64,000 bases of DNA, taken from Pseudomonadota bacterium (GTDB taxonomy: Bacteria; Pseudomonadota; Alphaproteobacteria; Rhizobiales; Beijerinckiaceae). A program made the position numbers and the translations under genes. Shown here in pieces: positions 1 through 8,339 of the stretch. Each line of letters opens with the position of its first letter. The first letter of the stretch is position 1. The DNA is taken from NCBI GenBank assembly GCA_020161575.1, contig JAIUNR010000004.1:1-64000 (forward strand). Reading direction: 5' to 3'. The notes below the pieces were generated by a model. The model ran no database searches. It saw only the letters and a list, made by a program, of their open reading frames with translations, and had not been told where the DNA came from.

Positions 1-144
1 CGGGTGGGCGGAGCAGCCGATTTTGGCGGCTATCGACGCCACAGCCGCCCAGCGCGAAGTGTGCTCACCTTCGTGATCCATAACCATCCGCACGGCACGG
101 GCGCGGACTTCGGGTGAAAACTTGTTCGTCGTTTTGCTCGTCAT
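1..144 (-). CDS. IS3-family transposase OrfA, N-terminal fragment
   Basis: Forty-eight codons are visible from the ATG at 144 to the window edge. The protein begins [20 protein letters not shown] and continues with [16 protein letters not shown], the helix-turn-helix region typical of IS3-family OrfA (HTH_Tnp_1), which binds the IS ends. OrfB, the DDE catalytic partner normally made by frameshifting, would lie outside the window. No stop or frameshift is seen in the visible part, so the copy could be intact. Confidence 0.85.
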   Translation of the reverse strand, partial: MTSKTTNKFSPEVRARAVRMVMDHEGEHTSRWAAVASIAAKIGCSAHP

Positions 145-195
145 GGCTCCATCCTATTTGTAAGTTGGAGCCTCCGGCAAACCCGGAGCGGTTCA
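1..195 (-). mobile_element. IS3-family insertion sequence, left end (cut by window edge)
   Basis: The stretch holds the 5' part of an IS3-type orfA on the minus strand plus its upstream terminal region. Read on the minus strand, the likely terminal inverted repeat begins TGAACCGCTCCGGGTTTGCC at about position 195, a typical IS3-family end, and leads into the ribosome binding site (AGGATGGAGCC) and ATG of orfA at 144. The other end lies outside the window, so target duplication and completeness cannot be judged. The outer boundary at 195 is inferred from the repeat's appearance. Confidence 0.82.
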
Positions 196-229
196 AACCT
201 CTGACCATATGGGCAATCCGCTATCCAAT

Positions 230-251
230 TTTGGGCAGTCTTATGCCCAAA
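230..251. repeat. Perfect 8-bp inverted repeat TTTGGGCA / TGCCCAAA
   Basis: TTTGGGCA (230-237) and TGCCCAAA (244-251) are exact reverse complements separated by 6 bases. A further TTGGGCA lies at 265-271 and TGGGCA at 210-215. The cluster sits just outside the IS end and upstream of nothing transcribed rightwards. It may be an operator, or the remnant end of another mobile element. Function is unknown. Confidence 0.5.
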
Positions 252-360
252 TGGTAGAAAAGTATTGGGCAGAAGATCGGAAATTTACCTGATGTATCAA
301 GGGCGGTGCCGATGAAGTGCGTCCCCACTCACTGCTACCATCCCTTCAATAATCAGCTAC

Positions 361-966
361 CTATCCGTTCCTTAGGCAGGCCAGACTTGCCCGGTCCGGG
401 CATGTGGATTTCCGGGGCCCTATTTCTCCCGTGATGAGATATGATCCAACAAAGCCGATGATCGTGGTCACGCCCACGATCAATGACAGGATCAGGAGCA
501 TTCCGAGGCCAACCGCGACAAGTCCCATCATCTTCTCCCTCAGTCTTTCCAGCCCTGATAGAGGTTTTTGAGGCTGCGGAGGCAACTTTAGAGGGGCAGC
601 GCGGACCTGGCTAAGGGCATGTTCCGTCCAACCGCCTGATTCGAACTCCTCGGAGACAATGAAATCCAGGAGATGCCCCTGTCGCCTCATCGACAATGGC
701 AACGAGGAAAGAAACGCACGCGGATTCGTCCGGCTGTTCCGTGACAGGAAAAGAGAAATCGCAGCCTTGAATTCCGGGTTCCTGGCACCGGAGCAAAAAA
801 GCATCCTTCCTGCCGCGATATCATCTCCCGTCACCAGCAGAACTTCACCATATCGCCTGAACAATTCCAGATCGAAAACAGCCGACGCAAAGCGGCCCTG
901 GAGAATCTCCTTTGCTCTCCAGAAATTCCCGTCCGCAATCGCCCGGTCAACACGTTCATAGGCCAT
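361..966 (-). CDS. Hypothetical membrane-anchored protein, DUF6584-like
   Basis: This 201-residue protein resembles the DUF6584 group, whose function is unknown. The N-terminal two thirds is soluble and reads like a short repeat region (VDRAIADGNFWRAKEILQGR, then an LLVTGDDIAAGRM segment), suggesting a TPR-like helical hairpin. A single hydrophobic segment at about residues 147-172 (MMGLVAVGLGMLLILSLIVG) would anchor it in the inner membrane, with a short charged tail. The start at 966 is chosen because the protein there begins MAYERVDRAI; an upstream in-frame extension to 1035 is arginine-rich and unlikely. It is next to an IS end, so it may be recently acquired. Confidence 0.6.
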   Translation of the reverse strand: MAYERVDRAIADGNFWRAKEILQGRFASAVFDLELFRRYGEVLLVTGDDIAAGRMLFCSGARNPEFKAAISLFLSRNSRTNPRAFLSSLPLSMRRQGHLLDFIVSEEFESGGWTEHALSQVRAAPLKLPPQPQKPLSGLERLREKMMGLVAVGLGMLLILSLIVGVTTIIGFVGSYLITGEIGPRKSTCPDRASLACLRNG

Positions 967-1031
967 GCCTGCCCTTTTCCGAATATGGGTCCGGAGCAGG
1001 GGCGGCGGAGATGCCGCCGCCCCCCTTCTCC

Positions 1032-2525
1032 TCAATGCGATCTATATTCGCCGGCGCCTTTGGACAGCGCGAATTCCTCCTCCGGCGAGAGGATCAGCTT
1101 GTTACGCCCGACAAGCGCGAAATACACGATGCCGATCGCAAACCATGCCGCCACATAATAGACCCCTTGCACATAAACAGCATCCTGGAACTGGAACCAG
1201 ATCGTCACCGTGGCGATGATCACGGTGAGTGCAGCGCCAAGCGAGCCCAGAGGGCTGCGATAGGGCCTGGCGATATGCGCCATCTTGCTGCGCAGGAGGA
1301 TGAAGGCCAGGCCCTGCATGATGTAGGAAATCATGGCGCCGAAAACCGCCATGTTGAGCAAGGTGCCGCCGATCACGGCGGCGCCCTTCTCGGCACCGGC
1401 CGAGAACCACACCGCGAGCATGATCGCAAGCCCCATCACCGCGCCGGTGATCAGCGCGACATGCGGGGTCTTCCGGCTTCCATGCGTTACCGAAAGGCCG
1501 GAGGGGAAATACCCCGCGCGCGAGAGCGAGTAGATCTGCCGGCCGAAGGCGAAGATGATCGTGTGGAACGAGGCGATGAGCCCCACCACGGCGATAAAGG
1601 CGAGCACCTTGGCGATGTTGGTGCCATAGATCGCGCGGAAACCATCGAGCAGCGGCTCGCCGGATTTACCGAGCGCGAAAGCGCCGTTCGCCACCGAGGA
1701 ATTGAGCCACAGGATCATAAAAGCGGAGACGATCAGCGTGAAGATCCCGAGGGTGATCCCTTTGGGCATGTCACGCACGGGGTCTACCGATTCCTCCGCC
1801 GCCAGCGGCAATTGCTCGATCGCGAGGAAGAGCCAGACCGCGAAAGGCAGGCACGCCAGCACGCCGCCCCAGCCGAAGGGCAGGAACGGCCCGCCGCCAT
1901 TGGGGAGTTCCGCGCCACCCGGCGCGATATTCAGCGCCCAGCGGCTGAAATCCATCGCCGGAAATGCGCTGATCCAGAAGGCGATCAGGCAGGCGAGGGC
2001 CGCGAGCGTCACCACCACCGTGATGCGGAAGGAAAGCTCGACGCCGACAACATTGAGCCCAACGAAGATCACATACATGAAGACCCAGTAGACCGGCTGG
2101 AAACTGGCATCCGTGCCGAATATGCCGCCCAGATAGGTCCCGATGAAAAAGACGATCACTGCTGGCGTGATGATGTATTCCACATTCTCGCACAAGCCGG
2201 TGATGAACCCGCCCCAGGGCCCCATGGCGGAACGGGCGAAGGAATAGGCGCCACCCGTATGGGGCAGGGCTGCCGCCATCTCGGCAATCGAAAACGTGAG
2301 GCCGAGATACATGATGGAAATCACGATGGTCGCGAGGAACATCCCGCCCCAGCCGCCAGAGGCAAGCCCGATATTCCAGCCGGAGAAATGCCCGGAAATC
2401 ACAGCGCCAACCCCCAGCGCCCAGAGAGAAACGACACCGGCATGCCGCCGGAGCCCGCGTTTCGCGAAATAGGCGTCGTCGACCTTGGAATAGGTCACGC
2501 CTCCACTCGTCTTCTTGTCCGTCAT
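1032..2525 (-). CDS. APC-superfamily permease, ethanolamine permease-like
   Basis: A 497-residue inner-membrane transporter with about 12 hydrophobic segments. The N-terminal region (GVGAVISGHFSGWNIGLASG, then AEMAAALPHTGGAYSFARSA) matches the APC amino-acid/amine transporter fold and is closest in memory to the ethanolamine permease group. No ethanolamine ammonia-lyase genes are present. It lies downstream of, and in the same direction as, the Lrp-type regulator of the methionine-catabolism set, so it may import an amino acid such as methionine instead; this is inference from context. Length is normal for the family. The 275 bases between it and the regulator hold nothing I recognise. Confidence 0.8.
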   Translation of the reverse strand: MTDKKTSGGVTYSKVDDAYFAKRGLRRHAGVVSLWALGVGAVISGHFSGWNIGLASGGWGGMFLATIVISIMYLGLTFSIAEMAAALPHTGGAYSFARSAMGPWGGFITGLCENVEYIITPAVIVFFIGTYLGGIFGTDASFQPVYWVFMYVIFVGLNVVGVELSFRITVVVTLAALACLIAFWISAFPAMDFSRWALNIAPGGAELPNGGGPFLPFGWGGVLACLPFAVWLFLAIEQLPLAAEESVDPVRDMPKGITLGIFTLIVSAFMILWLNSSVANGAFALGKSGEPLLDGFRAIYGTNIAKVLAFIAVVGLIASFHTIIFAFGRQIYSLSRAGYFPSGLSVTHGSRKTPHVALITGAVMGLAIMLAVWFSAGAEKGAAVIGGTLLNMAVFGAMISYIMQGLAFILLRSKMAHIARPYRSPLGSLGAALTVIIATVTIWFQFQDAVYVQGVYYVAAWFAIGIVYFALVGRNKLILSPEEEFALSKGAGEYRSH

Positions 2526-2800
2526 TGCGTTTCACTCCGTGAGACTTCTTTTTTGAATTCCAGCCGTTTTCCCGGCGGTTTCGTCACGTCATGGATGAAG
2601 CGGAAGATGTGCCGGACTCGCCGGCAAGAACCCCGTCACGCGTCACCGGCGCCGCGTCTGCGGCAGCGCGGGCAGGATCATGTCAGATTTGACCGGATGG
2701 GCAAGTCTTTGTTAGCGAAGTCTTGAATGCGGGATCTTGAGTTTGAGACTCCCGGCAGAGCAAATGGCGCGGGAAAGAGCGGTTTTACTGCGCTGCAAAA

Positions 2801-3244
2801 TCAGCGCTCCTTGAGCGCGTTCAGGATGAACATGGAGCGTGTCGAAGCGACACCTTGCGCATTTTGAACCTTGTCGAGCATGATCGACGAGAAATGCGCC
2901 ATATCGCGCGCGGTGATCTCGATCATCACATCACAATCACCGGAAACGATCCAGCAACTCGCAATGCCGGGAATATCCTTGAGCGCCTGCGCGACTTCGA
3001 TCGCCGGCACATGGGGTTGCCGCTGGACCGAGGCAAAGACCCGCACTTCTTCTCCAGCCAAGACGGGGTCAATGCAGGCCTTGTAGGCGCGGATGACTTT
3101 CGCCTCTTCGAGCCGTTTGATCCGGCGCGAAATCGCGGAATGCGAGAGAGGCACGCGCTCTGCAAGCTCAAGGTTGGAGAGGCGGGCATTCTCCCCGAGA
3201 GCAGCCAGGATCTGGCGGTCGAATTCGTCAATGTCCACGGCCAT
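2801..3244 (-). CDS. mdeR: Lrp/AsnC-family regulator, MdeR-like
   Basis: A 147-residue transcription factor with an N-terminal winged helix-turn-helix (about residues 5-60; the recognition region contains PLSHSAISRRIKRLEE) and a C-terminal AsnC/RAM ligand-binding domain (about 70-140) ending in the usual STRSMFIL strand. It is divergent from the PLP enzyme and the E1 dehydrogenase, the arrangement of mdeR-mdeA-mdeB described in Pseudomonas putida, where the Lrp-type protein controls methionine catabolism. The start at 3244 (ATG) is preferred over an in-frame GTG at 3286. Two palindromes in the intergenic region are its likely targets. The symbol rests on context. Confidence 0.75.
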   Translation of the reverse strand: MAVDIDEFDRQILAALGENARLSNLELAERVPLSHSAISRRIKRLEEAKVIRAYKACIDPVLAGEEVRVFASVQRQPHVPAIEVAQALKDIPGIASCWIVSGDCDVMIEITARDMAHFSSIMLDKVQNAQGVASTRSMFILNALKER

Positions 3245-3310
3245 ACGCAAAGACTTCTCATTTTCCCGAGCGAGCACGCGCAACACGTGCCAGGCAACCG
3301 CGTTGAAAGC

Positions 3311-3339
3311 GGAATAACGCTCAATATTTGAATTATTCC
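3311..3339. promoter_or_regulatory. Inverted repeat GGAATAA-N15-TTATTCC, candidate Lrp-type operator
   Basis: GGAATAA (3311-3317) and TTATTCC (3333-3339) are exact reverse complements with an AT-rich spacer, lying between the divergent regulator (start 3244) and PLP enzyme (start 3430). Lrp/AsnC proteins often bind such AT-rich dyads near their own gene. The role is inferred from position. Confidence 0.5.
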
Positions 3340-3348
3340 TTGTTTCAA

Positions 3349-3391
3349 GCGAAATTATTGCGAGATATCAGTTCTTGAGTGATAATTTCGC
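3349..3391. promoter_or_regulatory. Inverted repeat GCGAAATTAT-N23-ATAATTTCGC, candidate Lrp-type operator
   Basis: Two exact 10-bp arms (3349-3358 and 3382-3391) with centres 33 bp apart, about three helical turns, so a regulator oligomer could contact both on one face of the helix. It lies 38 bp upstream of the ATG of the PLP enzyme. With the neighbouring GGAATAA dyad, it makes this intergenic region the best operator candidate in the window. Confidence 0.6.
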
Positions 3392-3429
3392 AAGGAAGGC
3401 ATCTCGCCGAAAAACAAGGACACAAGGCT

Positions 3430-4701
3430 ATGGGCAAGAATTTTCGTGACAAGGAACTCAACGGCCATCGTCTTCATGCCGAGACGCTCATGCTCGGCTA
3501 CGGATACGACCCTGCCTTATCCGAAGGCTCGGTGAAGCCGCCGGTGTTCCTCACCTCCACCTTCTGCTTCCCCAGCGCACAGGCCGGCAAGGAGTTCTTC
3601 GACATCGCCTCGGGGCGAACGACCGGCAAGAATGATGTCGATGGCGGGCTTGTCTATTCGCGCTTCAATCACCCGAATGCGCAGATCGTCGAGGAGCGCC
3701 TCGCCCTGTTCGAGGGCGCGGATGCCGGCGCGGTCTTCGCCAGCGGCATGGCGGCGATCGCGACCATCCTGCTCGCGCATTGCCGGCCGGGCGACATCAT
3801 CCTGCATTCCACCCCGCTCTATGGCGGCACCGATGCCCTGCTCAACAAGGTGCTTCCGAATTTCGGGATCACCGCCCGCCCCATCGCCGACCCCAATGAC
3901 GGCGCGGCTCTGCGCAAGGCGGTGCAGAGCGCCGAAGCCGACGGGCGTGTCGCCATGATCTATCTCGAAACGCCGTCGAATCCCCTGGCTACCCTGGCGG
4001 ATATCGGCCTTTCCGCCCAAATTGCGACGGAATGCGCCGCGCGCCAGAAGCATCGTCCCCTCGTCGTCGTGGACAACACGCTGATGGGGCCGGTTTTCCA
4101 GAACGCCATCGCGGCCGGTGCGGATCTGTCGCTGTATTCGCTGACCAAATATGTCGGCGGCCATTCCGATCTGATCGCCGGCGGCGTCCTTGGCCATCGC
4201 GAGGCGATCACGCCCGTGCGTGCCCTGCGCGGACTTCTCGGGGGCAATCTCGATCCCCATTCGTGCTGGATGCTGTCACGCTCGCTCGAAACCGTGACGC
4301 TGCGCATGCAACGCGCCGCCGACAACGCGACCGCCATCGCCAGCTGGCTTTCGAAGCACAAGGACGTCAAGGCCGTGTTCTTTCCCACGCTGGCGAAGGA
4401 AGGTTCCAGCCAGCACGAGATCTACCGCAAGCAATGCTCCGGCCCCGGCTCGCTCATGTCCTTCGATGTCGGCACGCGCGAAAAGGCGTTCCGCGTGCTC
4501 GATCGCCTGCGGATCGTGAAACTCGCCGTGAGTCTCGGCGGCACGGAATCGCTCGTCTGCCATCCCTCGACCACGGTCACCTCCGGCGTCGCCCCGGAGA
4601 TCCGGGAAGCCATGGGCGTTACGGAGGGGCTGATCCGGCTTTCGGTCGGGATCGAACATATCGACGACCTGATTGCTGATCTGAGCTATGCTCTAAGCTG
4701 A
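3430..4701 (+). CDS. Cys/Met-metabolism PLP-dependent lyase (cystathionine gamma-synthase/methionine gamma-lyase family)
   Basis: A 423-residue fold-type I PLP enzyme. The Schiff-base lysine is K240 in SLYSLTKYVGGHSD, the aspartate contacting the pyridine nitrogen is D215 in VVVDNTLMGP, and the active-site tyrosine is Y131 in TPLYGGTD. In P. putida methionine gamma-lyase the residue two after that tyrosine is Cys116; here it is Gly133, as in cystathionine lyases. The partner E1 dehydrogenase and Lrp-type regulator suggest gamma-elimination giving 2-oxobutyrate. Substrate (methionine, homocysteine or cystathionine) is open, so no symbol is given. The start at 3430 follows AAGGACACAAGGCT; an upstream ATG-free extension to 3379 is disfavoured. 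Confidence 0.85.
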   Translation: MGKNFRDKELNGHRLHAETLMLGYGYDPALSEGSVKPPVFLTSTFCFPSAQAGKEFFDIASGRTTGKNDVDGGLVYSRFNHPNAQIVEERLALFEGADAGAVFASGMAAIATILLAHCRPGDIILHSTPLYGGTDALLNKVLPNFGITARPIADPNDGAALRKAVQSAEADGRVAMIYLETPSNPLATLADIGLSAQIATECAARQKHRPLVVVDNTLMGPVFQNAIAAGADLSLYSLTKYVGGHSDLIAGGVLGHREAITPVRALRGLLGGNLDPHSCWMLSRSLETVTLRMQRAADNATAIASWLSKHKDVKAVFFPTLAKEGSSQHEIYRKQCSGPGSLMSFDVGTREKAFRVLDRLRIVKLAVSLGGTESLVCHPSTTVTSGVAPEIREAMGVTEGLIRLSVGIEHIDDLIADLSYALS

Positions 4702-4731
4702 CCTGAGCGGCATTCTTTTCGGAGATCCAAT

Positions 4732-7128
4732 ATGGCGAATACCCTCCCCCATCTCGCGGAACTGGAGCGCCGCACGCTCTGGCTCGCCTCCTGGATGATC
4801 CACAACGCAAACCATGTTCGCGAGGCGGGTGAGGTCAAGGTCGGCGGCCATCAGGCTTCATCGGCCTCGATGTGCGCGATCATGACCGCACTTTACTGGC
4901 ATGTGCTCAAACCGGAGGACCGCGTGGCGGTGAAGCCTCACGCTTCGCCGATTTTTCACGCGATCCAGTATCTTGCCGGCAACCTTCCGGTCGAGAAGAT
5001 GCAGAATTTCCGCGGCTACAAGGGCGTGCAGAGCTATCCCAGCCGCACCAAGGATGTGGATGACGTCGATTTCTCGACCGGCTCGGTCGGGCTCGGGGTC
5101 GCTCAGACCCTGTTCTCCTCCATCGTGCAGGATTACGTCAAAGCCCATGGCCTGATGGGGCATCGGCCCGAGGGGCGCATGATCAGCCTTATCGGCGATG
5201 CCGAGATGGACGAGGGCAATATCTACGAGGCGCTGATCGAGGGCTGGAAGCACGGCCTGCGCAATTGCTGGTGGATCGTCGATTACAATCGCCAGTCGCT
5301 CGATGCGGTGGTGCGCGAGGGGCTGTGGCAGAAATTCGAACAGATGTTCGCAAGCTTCGGCTGGGACGTCATGATCGTCAAGCACGGCAAGCTTCAGCAG
5401 GCGGCCTTCGCGGAGCCGGGCGGCGATGCGCTGCGCCGCTGGATCGATACCTGCCCCAACCAGCTCTATTCCGCGCTGACCTTCCAGGGCGGCGCGGCGT
5501 GGCGCAAGCGCCTTCTCGACGATATCGGCGATCAGGGCGCGGTGACGGCGCTGATCGAGAAACGCTCCGATGCCGAGCTTGCGGCGCTGATGGGCAATCT
5601 CGGCGGGCATGATCTTCCCTCGCTGATCGAAGCCTTCGAGGCCGCCAAGAAGCATGATCGGCCGGTCCTGTTCATTTGCTACACGATCAAGGGATTCGGG
5701 CTGCCGCTCGCGGGGCACAAGGACAACCATGCCGGGCTGATGACGCCGACGCAGATGGACGGGTTCCGCGCGTCGATGAATGTCCGCCCCGGTCACGAAT
5801 GGGACAAATGGGAAGGCGCGCGCCTCGATGCCGCGAGCCTCGAAGCTTTCGTCGCCGGCGCGCCCTTCTTCGCGCAGGGCCGGCGCCGCCTCTCCGCCTC
5901 TGCCGTTCCGGTGCCGGAAACCCTGCCGGTGCCGACAGAGCGCGGCAAGCCGGTCTCGACCCAGATGGGCTTCGGGCAGATCCTCAACGAGATGGCCCGC
6001 GAGGATTCGGCGCTGGCGAGCCGTATCGTCACCACCTCGCCCGATGTCACGGTCTCGACCAATCTCGGCGGCTGGGTGAACCGGCGCGGCCTCTTCGCGC
6101 GCGAGAGCATGGCGGATACGTTCAAGGCCGAGCGCATCCCCTCAACCTACACCTGGGAATTCTCGCCCAAGGGACAGCATCTCGAACTCGGCATCGCCGA
6201 ATCGAACCTGATGATCATGCTCTCGGCGCTTGGCCTCTCGCATTCGATCAACGGCGCGCGGCTTCTGCCGATCGGCACGGTCTATGATCCCTTCATCTAC
6301 CGTTCGGCGGACCAGCTCAATTACGCCTGCTATCAGGATGCGCGCTTCATGCTCGTCGCCACCCCTTCCGGCATCACGCTCGCGCCGGAAGGCGGCGCGC
6401 ATCAATCGATCGGCACGCCGCTGATCGGCATGGCGCAGGACGGATTGTGTTCCTTCGAACCCGCCTTCATCGACGAACTCGCGACCATCATGCGCTTCTC
6501 GTTCGATTACATGCAGCGCGACGGCGAAGGCGACCCGGACGAGACCACCTGGCTGCGCGACCAGACCGGCGGGTCGGTCTATCTGCGTCTCTCCACACGT
6601 CCGCTCGAACAGCCGATCCGGGAGATGACGCCGGATCTCGCCCGCGACATCGTCAACGGCGCCTATTGGCTGCGCAAGCCAGGGCCGAACTGCTCGGTGG
6701 TCATCGCCTATCAGGGCATCGTCGCGCCTGAGGCCATTGCGGCCACCGGGCTTCTGGCGGAGGATCGCCGTGATGTCGCGCTGCTCGCCATCACCTCGGC
6801 GGACAGGCTCAATGCCGGCCATCAGGCCGCGGAACGTGCCCGCCAGCGCGGGCATCACGGCGCGATGAGCCATATCGAACGCCTGTTCGAGCCACTTGGC
6901 CGCGATTGCGGCATCGTGAGCGTGATCGACGCACATCCCGCGACGCTCTCATGGCTCGGCGGTGTTTACGGTCACCGCGTCAAGGCGCTCGGCGTCGAGC
7001 ATTTCGGGCAGACCGGCACGATCCAGGATCTTTACCGCCACCACGGGATCGATACCAACGCCATCGTCCATGCCGCTCAAGCCGTCACGGCGGGCCGGCA
7101 GGTAAGGTATCTCCGCGCCCTGCCCTAA
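4732..7128 (+). CDS. mdeB: AceE/transketolase-like E1 dehydrogenase component, MdeB-like (2-oxobutyrate dehydrogenase)
   Basis: A 798-residue thiamine-diphosphate enzyme related to homodimeric pyruvate dehydrogenase E1. The N-terminal third holds the ThDP/Mg signature LIGDAEMDEGN followed by WIVDYNRQSLD. The middle holds the pyrimidine-binding domain (LELGIAESNLMIMLSALG) and the end the transketolase C-terminal domain (about residues 640-790). It is somewhat shorter than AceE (about 890). In P. putida the homologue MdeB is proposed to oxidise the 2-oxobutyrate made by methionine gamma-lyase. Here it starts 30 bases after the PLP enzyme with GGAGATCCAAT before the ATG, so the two are probably co-transcribed. 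E2 and E3 partners are not in the window. Confidence 0.8.
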   Translation: MANTLPHLAELERRTLWLASWMIHNANHVREAGEVKVGGHQASSASMCAIMTALYWHVLKPEDRVAVKPHASPIFHAIQYLAGNLPVEKMQNFRGYKGVQSYPSRTKDVDDVDFSTGSVGLGVAQTLFSSIVQDYVKAHGLMGHRPEGRMISLIGDAEMDEGNIYEALIEGWKHGLRNCWWIVDYNRQSLDAVVREGLWQKFEQMFASFGWDVMIVKHGKLQQAAFAEPGGDALRRWIDTCPNQLYSALTFQGGAAWRKRLLDDIGDQGAVTALIEKRSDAELAALMGNLGGHDLPSLIEAFEAAKKHDRPVLFICYTIKGFGLPLAGHKDNHAGLMTPTQMDGFRASMNVRPGHEWDKWEGARLDAASLEAFVAGAPFFAQGRRRLSASAVPVPETLPVPTERGKPVSTQMGFGQILNEMAREDSALASRIVTTSPDVTVSTNLGGWVNRRGLFARESMADTFKAERIPSTYTWEFSPKGQHLELGIAESNLMIMLSALGLSHSINGARLLPIGTVYDPFIYRSADQLNYACYQDARFMLVATPSGITLAPEGGAHQSIGTPLIGMAQDGLCSFEPAFIDELATIMRFSFDYMQRDGEGDPDETTWLRDQTGGSVYLRLSTRPLEQPIREMTPDLARDIVNGAYWLRKPGPNCSVVIAYQGIVAPEAIAATGLLAEDRRDVALLAITSADRLNAGHQAAERARQRGHHGAMSHIERLFEPLGRDCGIVSVIDAHPATLSWLGGVYGHRVKALGVEHFGQTGTIQDLYRHHGIDTNAIVHAAQAVTAGRQVRYLRALP

Positions 7129-7283
7129 GAAATCGAAGCTGCTGCGGTCAACTTCTCCCAGAATGCAATGACGGTCTCCAAGGGAGTCCCGCTCAGCGGT
7201 TCGATGGTTATCGCCTGATCCGCGCCGGTTGACCGCCCTCCACCAAGCTCCTATCAAATTGTATAAAATCTTGCGGGGCGGAA

Positions 7284-8330
7284 ATGCGGTTCAACCGGAT
7301 GATCAAGGTCGTCGGCTGCCATGCCGAGGGCGAAGTGGGCGATGTCATCGTCGGCGGCATCCTCCCGCCGCCGGGCGAGACGGTCTTCGAGCAGAGGCGT
7401 GCCTTCGAGCGTGATCAGGATCACCTGCGGCGTCTGCTGATCTGCGAGCCGCGCGGTTCCGTGGCGCGGCATGTCAACCTGATTGTGCCACCCAAGCGCT
7501 CGGATTGCGTTGCCGGCGCCATCATTATGGAGCCGACCGAATACCCGCCGATGTCCGGCTCCAACACGATATGCATCGTCACGGTGCTGCTCGAAACCGG
7601 CATGGCTCCGATGATCGAACCCGTCACAAGGCTCCGCCTCGACATGCCGGCCGGTCCGGTCGATGTCGAGGCGGAGTGCCGGGATGGCAAATGCATTGCG
7701 GTGAAATTCGAGAACGTGCCGTGTTTTGCCCACGAGATCGGTGTGCCACTCACCCTCGAAACCGGCGAGACGATCACGATCGATATCGCCTATGGCGGCA
7801 TGATCTATGCGCTGGCCGAGGTGAGCCAGTTCGGGCTTTCCGTCGCGCCGGAGCACGGCCGCCGCCTCGCCGAAATCGGCGAGGCCATCCGCCGCGCGGC
7901 GCGGAGGCAATACCCCGATGTCATGCACCCGGAGAACCCGGAGATACGCGGCGTTTCCATCGTGCAATTGCATGAGGCGTTCACCGGCGTCGGCGGGGCA
8001 AGCCGCAACACCTGCATCGTCGCGCCCGGCCGCTGCGACCGTTCTCCCACAGGCACCGGCCTCTCGGCCCGGCTCGCGGTGCTCCATGCCAAGGGGCTCC
8101 TGAAAGCAGGAGACAGTTTTGCCCATGATTCGATCATCGGCAGCCGCTTTGAGGGAAAAATCGAGCGCGAAACAACGATCGCGGGCCGGCCGGCGATCAT
8201 TCCCTCGATCCGGGGGCGCGCCTGGATTACCGGCTTCTCGGATTATGTCATCGACCCCACCGATCCCTATCCGGCAGGGTATGTCATTTCGGATACCTGG
8301 GGCACCTCGACGAAGGTCACGCAGGATTAG
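7284..8330 (+). CDS. Proline racemase-family protein with both catalytic cysteines replaced
   Basis: A 348-residue member of the proline racemase / hydroxyproline epimerase / 3-hydroxyproline dehydratase family. The motif usually written MCGHN is MSGSN here (Ser91 at the first catalytic Cys, Ser93 at the His), and the motif DRSPCGTG is DRSPTGTG (Thr256 at the second Cys). A Thr at the second site is known from trans-3-hydroxy-L-proline dehydratases; the Ser at the first site further argues against two-cysteine racemase chemistry. It lies 155 bases downstream of the mdeB-like gene on the same strand; a link is possible but unproven. The start follows GGGGCGGAA. Confidence 0.82.
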   Translation: MRFNRMIKVVGCHAEGEVGDVIVGGILPPPGETVFEQRRAFERDQDHLRRLLICEPRGSVARHVNLIVPPKRSDCVAGAIIMEPTEYPPMSGSNTICIVTVLLETGMAPMIEPVTRLRLDMPAGPVDVEAECRDGKCIAVKFENVPCFAHEIGVPLTLETGETITIDIAYGGMIYALAEVSQFGLSVAPEHGRRLAEIGEAIRRAARRQYPDVMHPENPEIRGVSIVQLHEAFTGVGGASRNTCIVAPGRCDRSPTGTGLSARLAVLHAKGLLKAGDSFAHDSIIGSRFEGKIERETTIAGRPAIIPSIRGRAWITGFSDYVIDPTDPYPAGYVISDTWGTSTKVTQD

Positions 8331-8339
8331 GGGAAGATC

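Noticed and set aside
912-2726. A 604-codon plus-strand open frame
   Set aside because: It lies antisense to the permease gene, is rich in Arg, His and Asp with no family resemblance, and has no ribosome binding site; it is a high-GC shadow.
2526-2800. Possible short gene or RNA between the permease and the Lrp-type regulator
   Set aside because: No convincing start, motif or hairpin with a T run was found.
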